Assembly (NCBI GenBank): GCA_031362985.1
Contig: JANLTO010000120.1
Coordinates: 62,001 to 126,000, forward strand
Source: SHZL01 sp031362985
GTDB lineage: Bacteria; Pseudomonadota; Gammaproteobacteria; Xanthomonadales; SZUA-36
Direction: 5' to 3'
DNA length: 64,000 nucleotides
Position numbers and translations under genes: made by a program. Positions 52,217-60,347 of the stretch are shown here, one piece after another. Below the pieces are notes generated by a model. That model had not been told where the DNA came from. It did no database searches and saw only the letters and a program-made list of their open reading frames with translations. Every line of letters starts with the position of its first letter. Position 1 is the first letter of the stretch.

Positions 52217-53361
52217 CTTTTCCGGGCATAACCCTGCTGGATCGCTACATTGTGCGGAATTTCATCCTGGGCATGATCCCGGTCCTGTTGCTGCTGCTGT
52301 TGCTGTTCAGTTTCATGGCTCTTGCAGAAGAGCTGGAGGAGGTCGGCAAGGGTGCCTATACCCAGTTTGATGCCTATCTGGTTGTACTGTACACCTCGCC
52401 GCGGCGCGTGATTGATTTGTTGCCGGTTACCTGCCTGCTGGGCGGATTACTGGGGCTGGGCGTATTGGCCAATCACCAGGAGCTGATCGCTGCCAAAGTG
52501 GGCGGTATGTCGCGCCTGCGCCTGGCGCGTCCGGTGCTGATGCTGGCCACGGTGATCGCCGTTCTGACTGTATTGGCACAATGTTATCTGGTGCCCGTTA
52601 GCGAGCAGAGAGCCAACGAGTTGCGCGCACATACACTGGCGGAAACACGGCTTGATGCGCTTGGGGGCGCTGGTTTCTGGGCACGCACCGGAAATGAGTT
52701 TGTGCATGTCACGAACATGCGCTACGGATTGCTGCTAAGTGGCGTTGAAGTCTACACCATGGATGCAAATGGCCGTTTCGTACGGCTGGTACAGGCCGGA
52801 CAGGCAAGGGCAGCCGATGCAGATGACTGGGTGCTAAGGGACGTGACCATTACTTCGATTACCAGCGATGGGGTGGAGTTGGAACAACATGAAGAATTGC
52901 ACTGGCCAGCATTGCTGAGTCCTGAGCAAGTAGCCATCCTGGTGCTGCCGCTCGAAGCACTGGCCCCGTCCGACCTGTGGCGACTGATCGATTTCCAACG
53001 CGACAATGGCCTGGATACGCACCGTTACCGGGTGGTATTGTGGCAGCAATTGAGCATAGCGGTGGCTGTGATTGGCATGGCATTGCTGGCCTTGCCTATG
53101 CTGCAAGGATCTATTCGCGCCATACCTGCCAGTCAGCGCGTCGTGATGGGGGGTTTCATAGGTATTGGTTTTTACCTTTTACAGCAGCTTTCCGGTCATG
53201 TTGCCGGCCTGCTGAAATGGAATCCGCCGGGCATCATACTGACGCCGGCCGTGGTGGTTCTTATGGTCGCCGTGTATGCCCAGTTCCTGGACAGCCATAA
53301 AAGACGGGCGAAACTGCGCCGTGCTGTGACTAGAGCCCGAAGTTCCAGCGCTGCTCACTGA
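52213..53361 (+). CDS. lptG: LptG-type permease
   Basis: A 382-residue permease of the YjgP/YjgQ family, with DRYIVRNFILGMIPVLLLLLL at the N-terminus, LFSFMALAEELEEVGKGAY (LptG-like coupling region), a periplasmic domain (about residues 130-265) and three C-terminal helices. It forms the heterodimer with LptF. The C-terminal tail is basic (KRRAKLRRAVTRARSS). Its end overlaps the convergent metallophosphoesterase gene by 32 bases. Confidence 0.9.
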   Translation: MTFPGITLLDRYIVRNFILGMIPVLLLLLLLFSFMALAEELEEVGKGAYTQFDAYLVVLYTSPRRVIDLLPVTCLLGGLLGLGVLANHQELIAAKVGGMSRLRLARPVLMLATVIAVLTVLAQCYLVPVSEQRANELRAHTLAETRLDALGGAGFWARTGNEFVHVTNMRYGLLLSGVEVYTMDANGRFVRLVQAGQARAADADDWVLRDVTITSITSDGVELEQHEELHWPALLSPEQVAILVLPLEALAPSDLWRLIDFQRDNGLDTHRYRVVLWQQLSIAVAVIGMALLALPMLQGSIRAIPASQRVVMGGFIGIGFYLLQQLSGHVAGLLKWNPPGIILTPAVVVLMVAVYAQFLDSHKRRAKLRRAVTRARSSSAAH

Positions 53362-54223
53362 CAGTATGGAATCCGTCAGTTCCAGGCGTGCAGCTTTTCA
53401 GCTGCATGTGAATGCTCCAGGCCGGGCGTCCACCTTCCATGATTTGCCCGATATCGAACACGCGGTAGGAAGCGCTCTGCACCAGGGACGCGGAAGTTGT
53501 ACAGAAAATTCGCGAGTCCCGCTCCATGAGTTCCCTGTTGTGGTGCAAATGGCCACACCATACCAGGGCGGGTTGGAAAGCTGAAATCATTTCCTTGAGC
53601 GCTTTTACCTCACGCAGCGCTTTGCGCCATGGAGCCATGCCTGGCAGCGGCGGATGGTGAATTGCCAGGCAGGGCAGGCGTCCCTGCTCGCGCGCTTCGC
53701 GGAGCGCTTTCGCGAGGCGCGCCAATTGGTCGGGACCCAGTGCGCCGCGGGCCGAAAACAGAGGAGTAACGCAGGCTGACGATGCGCCAATCAGGCGGAT
53801 GCTGCCGATGTCCCTCAGCAGTGGATAGCTTGATTGCGAGGTATCCTGCGCTCCTGCCGCCATGGGCGCCAGCACCGAACCCCAGTGCTTGCGCAAGGCT
53901 GTCCAGGAATCTTTGGCATAAACATCATGGTTCCCGGGTACAAAAAATATCTGCTGCGCCGGCGCCAGTTCCGCGAGCCAACCACTGACCTGACGAATCT
54001 CATCTTCAAGGCCGATTTGCACCAGGTCTCCAGTCAGGATGATCTGGTCAGCCGACTCAACGCTCACAGCCGTTACCAGCTGCTGCAGAGTCTCCCGCAG
54101 GTGGATGAAGTGTCTTTTTCTTGTCCAGGAAAGGTAACCGGAACGGCGCTTGATGCTCAGTGCGCCGAAGGACTGTGCGGTTAATGTGCTCAGGTGGGGG
54201 TCGGTAATATGGATAAGACGCAT
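53330..54223 (-). CDS. Calcineurin-like metallophosphoesterase
   Basis: A 297-residue metallophosphoesterase. All motifs are present: HITDPHLS (about residues 5-12; D-x-H), ILTGDLVQIG (GD), FFVPGNHDVY (GNHD), LPCLAIHHPPL and WCGHLHHN (GHxH). Two-metal centre; the family hydrolyses phosphomonoesters, phosphodiesters or lipid pyrophosphates (such as LpxH). In this setting a role in trimming a lipid phosphate or CDP-linked intermediate is possible but unproven. It is on the minus strand between lptG and the CDP-alcohol transferase. Confidence 0.88.
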   Translation of the reverse strand: MRLIHITDPHLSTLTAQSFGALSIKRRSGYLSWTRKRHFIHLRETLQQLVTAVSVESADQIILTGDLVQIGLEDEIRQVSGWLAELAPAQQIFFVPGNHDVYAKDSWTALRKHWGSVLAPMAAGAQDTSQSSYPLLRDIGSIRLIGASSACVTPLFSARGALGPDQLARLAKALREAREQGRLPCLAIHHPPLPGMAPWRKALREVKALKEMISAFQPALVWCGHLHHNRELMERDSRIFCTTSASLVQSASYRVFDIGQIMEGGRPAWSIHMQLKSCTPGTDGFHTVSEQRWNFGL

Positions 54224-54345
54224 ACAGTAAATGCCCGTTCTGACTCACTATCGTGCCGGTGTTGTTATAATCTCCCGCGCCCGGCCCGGTGCCCGGCAAT
54301 GGGTGTGCTTTTCCCGAGTTCTTGGCCCAGCGAGCGAACTATAAC

Positions 54346-55539
54346 ATGACCCTTTCCGCCCTTGTCCTGTCAGAAGCTCCCACCCGCTTGTGGGGGCTGA
54401 GCTCCCTGGAGCGCCTGCGCCGGCAAACTCGCGAGATTGCCGTAGTCAATTGGCTGGGTGACTCCGGTGAGCTCCCCAAGGAAGGTGAAGTGCTGCTGCT
54501 CAATGGGCGCTTCCTGTTTGAGACGCGCACGCTCAAGGGCTTGATGGGCAATCCTGAATCGGTGCTGGTGGCAAGCAATGGCATGCCTGCTGCGGCTTTC
54601 GTCCCTGCTTCCCGGGCGCAGGACGTATTGGAGTTTCTCGTCTCCGGATCGCAAGTCATTCCCGCCGGGATGAATCGGCTCGAGATTGGAGATATTGCCG
54701 CTTTCAACGCGGCTTTGCGCAGTGCTCGCCCGCCCTTGCTGGAACTCATAACCGAGCAGCGTAAGAATGAACTCGAAAATCTCCTGTACGGCAATGCATA
54801 TCGCGGCGTCACCGACCTCGTAACCAAGTTTCTTTTTCCCCGGCCAGCGCGCAAGCTGGTGCATGTGTGCGCCCGGCTTGGCTTAACACCTAACATGGTA
54901 ACCACCATCGGGTTTGTGCTGGTCCTGCTGGCTTGTTATTTATTCCGAGAAGGGCATTATGCAGCGGGGCTGGCAGCCGGATGGGTCATGACCCTGCTCG
55001 ATACGGTTGATGGCAAGCTGGCCAGGGTAACCGTTCAATCGAGCCGTTTCGGCCACTTGTATGATCACCTGATCGACCTGCTGCATCCCCCATTCTGGTA
55101 TGTTTTGTGGGGTAAGTCGCTGATCCCGCTGCCGCTGGTGCTGGGCCTGGGCCTCGATGCATTGAGCTGGTCTCTGATCATTGCTTACGGGCTGGGACGC
55201 CTGGTTGAATTGATATTTAGCCAGCTGGGAAGTTGCACCATATTCACCTGGAGGCCGTTCGATTCCTGGTTCCGACTGGTGACGGCGCGACGCAATCCCT
55301 GCATGATCCTGCTCACCCTCAGCGTGCTGATTGGCCGCCCGGACTGGGGCTTCCTGGGCGTGGTTGGCTGGACCGTATTAACGACCGGAATAATGTTCGT
55401 GCGTCTTGCGCAGGCTCTGGTGTCCCGATCCATGCACGGTCCGTTAACCTCATGGCTTGGCGCACACAATGTGGCTATTGGTCCGCATGCCCGCGCGTTC
55501 CAAATTTTTGGTGGTACCCGTGGCGCATTCAAAGCCTGA
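54346..55539 (+). CDS. CDP-alcohol phosphatidyltransferase with N-terminal nucleotidyltransferase-like domain
   Basis: A 397-residue fusion. Residues about 1-130 look like an NTP-transferase fold (SALVLSEAPTRLWGLSSLERL) but lack the GxGxR nucleotide loop, so they are probably inactive. From about 150 the CDP-OH_P_transf domain has six helices and the full catalytic signature with Asp219, Asp222-Gly223, Ala226-Arg227, Gly236, Asp240 and Asp244. The fold resembles inositol-phosphate cytidylyltransferase/di-myo-inositol-phosphate phosphate synthases. It moves a phospho-alcohol between CMP and an acceptor alcohol in the inner membrane. The ATG at 54346 fits the homology. The Tam41-like gene overlaps its end. 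Confidence 0.88.
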   Translation: MTLSALVLSEAPTRLWGLSSLERLRRQTREIAVVNWLGDSGELPKEGEVLLLNGRFLFETRTLKGLMGNPESVLVASNGMPAAAFVPASRAQDVLEFLVSGSQVIPAGMNRLEIGDIAAFNAALRSARPPLLELITEQRKNELENLLYGNAYRGVTDLVTKFLFPRPARKLVHVCARLGLTPNMVTTIGFVLVLLACYLFREGHYAAGLAAGWVMTLLDTVDGKLARVTVQSSRFGHLYDHLIDLLHPPFWYVLWGKSLIPLPLVLGLGLDALSWSLIIAYGLGRLVELIFSQLGSCTIFTWRPFDSWFRLVTARRNPCMILLTLSVLIGRPDWGFLGVVGWTVLTTGIMFVRLAQALVSRSMHGPLTSWLGAHNVAIGPHARAFQIFGGTRGAFKA

Positions 55540-56467
55540 AAATTTGCAGCAACTTGTGGCTGGACAGCTTGGCGCTGCCTGCGACTGGCCGGACGCACAG
55601 CGTGACGGGTTATTGCAAGCCATACGTGAGCATTACGGTGCGGGAGTTTGCGCGGTACTTATTTACGGTTCCTACCTGCGCGGCCAGCGCGATACCATGC
55701 TGGATTTCTATGTAGTGCTGGATAATTACGCCGCTATGCGTTCTACCTGGCAGGCGGCATTGGCCTTCATCCTGTCGCCCAACGTATACCAGGTGCGATT
55801 TGGTGCATCACCGAACGAGGCGCGGGCGAAGTATGCCCTGATGACTCTGAGCCGGTTTGAGCACGCCATGGGCCATGATTTCCATTCCTATTTCTGGGCA
55901 CGCTTCGCTCAGCCCAGTGGCCTGGCGTACTGCCGTGACAATGCGACGCGTGTTCGAATTGTGGCTGCGATCAGCCAGGCTGCAACCACGTTTGTGCAAC
56001 GGGTTGTACCTTGCCTGCCTGGGGAGTTCACTGCAGCTGAGTTGGTTAGCACCGGCCTTTCCTTGACGTACCGCTGTGAATTGCGCTCCGAGTCTCCTGC
56101 GCATGCAACCCGGTTGTTTGAGTACAACGCAGGGTATTACCGGTCCTTGGTCGCGGCGCTTGCAGGCAACGATCTTGCGTTCCGTCATGGCCCCAGCGAG
56201 AACTGTCTGGTGAACGAATCCAGCCGGGCACAGCGGCAGTGGGCATCCATGTCCTGGGCGTTGCGGAGAATTCAGGGCAAGGTGCTGTCAGCTCTGCGCG
56301 TGCTCAAGGCAGCGCTTACTTTTGCGGGCGGTTTCGACTACCTGCTGTGGAAAATTGGCCGTCATTCCCAGACGGCCATCGAGCCAACCCCACTGCAACG
56401 CAAATATCCGCTCTTGTTTGGCTGGCCGCTGCTGTGGCAGTTATATCGTCGTGGTTCGTTCCGTTGA
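55520..56467 (+). CDS. Tam41/Mmp37-family CTP:phosphatidate cytidylyltransferase
   Basis: A 315-residue protein matching the mitochondrial Tam41 (TAMM41) pattern in order: LIYGSYLRG (residues about 48-55; Tam41 VYGSGVY), a catalytic Asp in RDTMLDFYVVLD (D62; compare NAMLDFVFTVDD), AKYALMTLSRFEHAM (about 103-117; IKYGVIS), YFWARFAQP (about 124-132; LYIAGRLQKP), GLSLTYRCELR and a C-terminal LFEYNAGYYRSL (compare VKPNIAHFREL). Tam41 makes CDP-diacylglycerol from CTP and phosphatidate. Start is uncertain: GTG 55520, ATG 55487 and ATG 55457 are in frame. It overlaps the CDP-alcohol transferase gene, which would consume a CDP-lipid. Confidence 0.72.
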   Translation: MAHSKPENLQQLVAGQLGAACDWPDAQRDGLLQAIREHYGAGVCAVLIYGSYLRGQRDTMLDFYVVLDNYAAMRSTWQAALAFILSPNVYQVRFGASPNEARAKYALMTLSRFEHAMGHDFHSYFWARFAQPSGLAYCRDNATRVRIVAAISQAATTFVQRVVPCLPGEFTAAELVSTGLSLTYRCELRSESPAHATRLFEYNAGYYRSLVAALAGNDLAFRHGPSENCLVNESSRAQRQWASMSWALRRIQGKVLSALRVLKAALTFAGGFDYLLWKIGRHSQTAIEPTPLQRKYPLLFGWPLLWQLYRRGSFR

Positions 56468-56548
56468 GTGCGACCTGCGTAGTGCGGGCCACTGACTGCT
56501 TGTCCAATGGACGCGGGCAAGTGAGTGCGCGCCGGTGAGTTCGGGCCA

Positions 56549-57817
56549 ATGCTAAAAAGGGTGCTGACAAATTTTACCCGCGTGTTGCGCGGGCGCGGCA
56601 TTGCCGGGATCTGCTCCGTAGTAGCGACCGGTCTCATGGCCAATGCGCTGCCGGTAGAACAATTCGGACTGGTCATTCTGTTGCACACCTACATCATGGT
56701 GATCAAAGGCTTTGTGAATTTCCGCACGTTCGAGGCCATCGTGCGCTTTGGCATACCCATGCATGACCGGGGAGAGGAAGGAAAACTCCAGAGCCTGCTG
56801 CGTGCCACGGTGGTAGTGGATTTCTCCTCTACCCTGGTCGCGACCCTGGTTGCCCTGGCTGCAGTGCCATTTGCCACCTGGATGCTGCATTGGGATGCGC
56901 AAATGAGCCATTGGGCCATGTGGTATTCGCTGGTCTTGCTCACTACTCCGGTAAACACCGGTAGCGGCATACTGCGACTTTACGACCGCTTTGACGTGCT
57001 GGGAATCCAGCACACGGTCGGACCGCTGGTGAGGGTGGTGTTGGTAGCGATCGCCTGGACCCTGGATGCACCAATGCTGGTATTTGTCGTGGTATGGGGC
57101 CTGGGCTTCTGTGTCGGCAATTTGTACATGGTCGTTCGTGGTTTTGCCGAGTTGCGCGGCAAATTGCAGACTCCACTTTGGCAAGGTTTCCGCTGGCGCG
57201 TACTGACTCAGCAGGAAGGCGGTTTCTGGAGGTTTGTCGGCGTGGTCTACTGGCAGACCAATGTGGACCTGATACCCAAGCATCTGTCGACTTTGCTTGC
57301 GGGCAATCTTCTGGGTCCTGCGGCCGCCGGCTTGTTTCGTCTCGCGCGCGAAACCTCCTCGATACTGACCCAGCCTGCGGTCACCTTGCGCGAGGTGTTG
57401 TTTCCCGACCTGACTCGTGCATGGAATGCCAAGGAAACCAGTTTCAGCCAGCTGGCCTTCAAGACTGCGCTGATCGCCGGCGGTGCCGGCCTGCTTTGCG
57501 CTGCGTTCGCATACCTCGTCGGCACGCCCATCCTTGCGTTGGTGGGAACAGACTACGTGCCAGCCAAACCGCTCATGGTGCTGCTGCTGGTCGCGGCCTC
57601 ATTTGATTTGGCCAGCGCATCGCTGCGCGCTGCGGCCTATGCCATGGGTCACGCCTCGAAGCTGTTGCGCATCAGCCTGCTGGGCATAGTCGTGTATGTG
57701 GGATCGTTCTACCTGTTCACCAGCCAGTTTGACTTGCTCGGTCCAGGGCTGGCTTCCATCTGCGCCACGTTGCTGACCTTGAGTTTGAATATCAGGCTGG
57801 TGCGGGGACTGCGCTAA
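56549..57817 (+). CDS. Polysaccharide/oligosaccharide-lipid flippase (Wzx/MurJ-like fold)
   Basis: A 422-residue polytopic protein with about twelve helices and a basic N-terminus, of the oligosaccharide flippase (MOP) superfamily. Motifs such as LMANALPVEQFGLVILLHTYI near the start and LLGPAAAGLFRLARETSSILTQPA near residue 255 fit Wzx-type proteins, which flip lipid-linked glycans or other polar lipids. It follows the Tam41-like gene by about 80 bases and is convergent with the spt gene. The start is uncertain (ATG 56549 or GTG 56525). Confidence 0.82.
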   Translation: MLKRVLTNFTRVLRGRGIAGICSVVATGLMANALPVEQFGLVILLHTYIMVIKGFVNFRTFEAIVRFGIPMHDRGEEGKLQSLLRATVVVDFSSTLVATLVALAAVPFATWMLHWDAQMSHWAMWYSLVLLTTPVNTGSGILRLYDRFDVLGIQHTVGPLVRVVLVAIAWTLDAPMLVFVVVWGLGFCVGNLYMVVRGFAELRGKLQTPLWQGFRWRVLTQQEGGFWRFVGVVYWQTNVDLIPKHLSTLLAGNLLGPAAAGLFRLARETSSILTQPAVTLREVLFPDLTRAWNAKETSFSQLAFKTALIAGGAGLLCAAFAYLVGTPILALVGTDYVPAKPLMVLLLVAASFDLASASLRAAAYAMGHASKLLRISLLGIVVYVGSFYLFTSQFDLLGPGLASICATLLTLSLNIRLVRGLR

Positions 57818-57847
57818 AAGGTTCGTGCCGGGCAGTGCGCAAGAGGT

Positions 57848-59026
57848 TCAGGAATTGCGTAGCTGCTGGAACGCTTCGAGGATGGTATCTATCTGTGCCG
57901 TGGTGTGGGCAGCGCTGACACTGCAGCGCAGGTAACTGAAGCTGTCCGGCGAAGCCGGTGGAATCATCAGGTTGACGTAAATGCCGAGTTCCAGCAAACG
58001 GTTCCAGCACTCTAGCGCTGCTTCTTTCTCCCCGATTCGAACAGCCACCACCGGGCTGACTTCAGGACCCAGGGTGTAATCTATGGATTGCAAACCCTGG
58101 TAAAGCTGGCGGGCGTTGCGCCACAGGGTTTGACGCAATTGCGGCCTTGCCCTTAACTGTCGCAAGGCTTCGCGCGTGGTGGCGATAATCGAGGGGCTGG
58201 AGGAGGCGGTAAAAATAAACGGTCGCGAGACGTAGCGAAAAAGTTTCAGCTCGGGATGCGGGCTGACACAGAATCCGCCCATGGCGCCCAGGCTTTTGCT
58301 GAACGTGCCGACTACGAAATCCACGCGGTCAAGCACACCTTCCACTTCGGCAACACCACGCCCGTGCTCACCGTAGACACCCAGGGAGTGCGCTTCGTCT
58401 ACCAGCAGCTTTGCGCCGAAGCGCTGCGCGACTTCAACAATTTGCCGCAGCGGCGCGCAATCACCCAACACGCTGTACAGTCCTTCGGTCACGATCAGGC
58501 AGTTTTCTACCCGCTTACCGAGGCGCTGCAAGCGTTTTTCCAGGCTGACGACATCGTTGTGCTTGAAGCGAAATATTTCGGCACCGCTCATACGACAGCC
58601 GTCATAAAGACTGGCATGTGCGTCCGCGTCCAGCAATACGGCGTCACCTTGCGTCAACAAGGCTGCCAGGGTCCCGAGGTTGGCTGCATAGCCGGTGGAA
58701 AACACCATACCATAGGGCATCCCGTAGAATTCCGCTAACTCCTGCTCCAGGGAAGCGTGGGTTGCGTAGCTGCCATTTGCCATGCGCGAACCGGTGGTTC
58801 CACTACCCTGGCTGGCCAGGGCGCTCTGGCCAGCAGCCACGCACGCCGGGTCAAAAGTGAGCCCGAGGTAGTTATTGGTACCTGCGAGGATGGTGCGGCG
58901 GCCCTCAACTATGCCTTCGGTGGCCGAAAGAATGGTGTCGATCAAGACCCGGGTCGGATCATGAGCGCTGGTGTTCAGCCCCGCCCGAACGGACGCTACT
59001 GCTTGGAATTTGTCCAGTAAGGCCAC
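57848..59026 (-). CDS. spt: Serine palmitoyltransferase-like alpha-oxoamine synthase
   Basis: A 392-residue PLP enzyme of the AONS/SPT/KBL family that condenses an amino acid with an acyl thioester. Key residues: His136 in DADAHASLYDG (stacks on PLP), Asp210 in VDEAHSLGVYGEHGRG, and the PLP lysine K244 in VGTFSKSLGAMGGF. The family also includes biotin synthase BioF and glycine acetyltransferase, but no biotin genes are present and the next gene upstream is an acyl carrier protein, matching ACP-dependent bacterial SPT. The start GTG at 59026 has GGGAG five bases upstream. Last gene of the four-gene operon. Confidence 0.82.
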   Translation of the reverse strand: MALLDKFQAVASVRAGLNTSAHDPTRVLIDTILSATEGIVEGRRTILAGTNNYLGLTFDPACVAAGQSALASQGSGTTGSRMANGSYATHASLEQELAEFYGMPYGMVFSTGYAANLGTLAALLTQGDAVLLDADAHASLYDGCRMSGAEIFRFKHNDVVSLEKRLQRLGKRVENCLIVTEGLYSVLGDCAPLRQIVEVAQRFGAKLLVDEAHSLGVYGEHGRGVAEVEGVLDRVDFVVGTFSKSLGAMGGFCVSPHPELKLFRYVSRPFIFTASSSPSIIATTREALRQLRARPQLRQTLWRNARQLYQGLQSIDYTLGPEVSPVVAVRIGEKEAALECWNRLLELGIYVNLMIPPASPDSFSYLRCSVSAAHTTAQIDTILEAFQQLRNS

Positions 59027-59039
59027 GTAAGCTCCCGGG

Positions 59040-59312
59040 TCAGGCGTTTAACCGGCTCGCCACCAGGGCGGCGAGATCCGAGACAGTGTGAACATCGGAC
59101 AGGCTGTTCATGTCAATGGCGAGATCAAGGGCATCTTCGATCTCCATCAGAAACTCCATGACCTGGAAGGAATCCAGCGTTAAATCGGAGGTTAGATTGG
59201 TCGCACCGGTGATTTCAGTGCGGGCCTGTGGATCTGATTCCCAACGGGGCGCCAGGTAGGAGACCAGCAGGGATATGATCTGCTGTTCGATACTTGCATT
59301 GGTGTTGCTCAA
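59040..59312 (-). CDS. acpR: Dedicated acyl carrier protein
   Basis: A 90-residue acyl carrier protein. The phosphopantetheine serine is S48 in LTLDSFQVMEFLMEIEDAL, with the usual Asp before it and acidic helix II after it. It begins with TTG, with GGAG five bases upstream. It lies between the SPT-like and the reductase genes, 13 bases from spt, so it should carry the acyl chain loaded by the acyl-AMP ligase. The generic fatty-acid ACP would be in the fab cluster, not here. Confidence 0.9.
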   Translation of the reverse strand: MSNTNASIEQQIISLLVSYLAPRWESDPQARTEITGATNLTSDLTLDSFQVMEFLMEIEDALDLAIDMNSLSDVHTVSDLAALVASRLNA

Positions 59313-59335
59313 GATAGCTCCATCATTTTGTGATT

Positions 59336-60262
59336 TCAGTCATGGCCTGCAAGGCTAAGGCGAATCCCGCTGGCTAACTGGGTGCGCGGACTCCAGCCCG
59401 TGGCCTGCACGAAGGCTGTATTGTCACATAACCAGTCCGTCTGAGTCAGTTCCCGCACTTTGCCGGGAGTTAACATAGGAGCAAAGCCCGCTACTCTGGA
59501 AACCAGCAAGTTGATCCATGCCGCTACCGTCAATACGGCACCAGGTATGCCAAGGCTGCGGTAGCGGGCACGACCCGCTGCTTGTGCAATGCCTGGCCAA
59601 TCGTAGCCGCCTTCACGTCCGTCATCGATTGAATAAGTGCCATTGCGGCAGTGTTGCCAGGTGCGCAGCCAGGCCAACACGGCGCCGGCGAGGTCATCGG
59701 CATAGAGCAGTGACAGGTGTTGTGGCTTTCCGCCTGGAACGAACACCAGGCCGCGTTGCACCATTTTCAGAAGGGGTCGCATTTCGGTATCTCCCGGTCC
59801 GTACACAGCAGGTGGGCGCAAAATGGTCCATGGTGAAACAGCGTGTTCGTGCAGCTTCTGCTCACCCAGGTATTTGCTGAGGGCGTAGTGGGAAAGTTCC
59901 GGCCGGCTCGCGGCCAGCGAACTGATCAAAAGAAATGGGGATTGCGACCTGACCTCCGCCTGTGCCCGCAGGATTGCTTCCACTCCAGCGACGTTTGCGG
60001 GCAGAAAATCATTAAGTGACCTGCCGCGCACGGCACCGGCGCAGTAAACAATAGCCTGGACGTCCTGCACAGCACGGCGCAAACCCGCTGAGTCAGACAG
60101 GCTGCAGTTCAGGACCTCGCAGCGCGGGTCCAGGTGTTGCGCGTGTTTTGAACCCGGCCGCAGAATGACCCTGAGGGTATATCCTGCAGCAAGCAGTGCA
60201 GACTGGATGCGCCTGCCAATGAACCCGGTAGCGCCGGTGAGTAATGCTGGCGTAGTGCCCAT
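59336..60262 (-). CDS. SDR reductase of the sphingolipid operon (CerR-like)
   Basis: A 308-residue extended SDR protein. The NAD(P)-binding motif is TGATGFIGRRI (about residues 9-19); the active site has SSLAAS and the Tyr-x3-Lys pair YALSKYLG. In Caulobacter the same gene position is held by CerR, an NAD-dependent epimerase-family enzyme thought to reduce the ceramide ketone. The ATG at 60260-60262 is chosen because homology starts there; a longer in-frame reading overlaps the upstream gene. Role is inferred from operon position. Confidence 0.75.
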   Translation of the reverse strand: MGTTPALLTGATGFIGRRIQSALLAAGYTLRVILRPGSKHAQHLDPRCEVLNCSLSDSAGLRRAVQDVQAIVYCAGAVRGRSLNDFLPANVAGVEAILRAQAEVRSQSPFLLISSLAASRPELSHYALSKYLGEQKLHEHAVSPWTILRPPAVYGPGDTEMRPLLKMVQRGLVFVPGGKPQHLSLLYADDLAGAVLAWLRTWQHCRNGTYSIDDGREGGYDWPGIAQAAGRARYRSLGIPGAVLTVAAWINLLVSRVAGFAPMLTPGKVRELTQTDWLCDNTAFVQATGWSPRTQLASGIRLSLAGHD

Positions 60263-60347
60263 GCTTTGCGGGACTACTATGCCTTGCGGGACTGGGGACT
60301 CGATGGATTTGACTTCGGCAACGTTTTGGGCGATACGCCCGGGATGG

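Noticed and set aside
57848..59026. The SPT-like enzyme as biotin synthesis BioF
   Set aside because: No bioB, bioC, bioD or bioA is near, and the operon partners are an acyl-AMP ligase, an ACP and an SDR reductase. The family alone cannot exclude BioF, but context argues against it.
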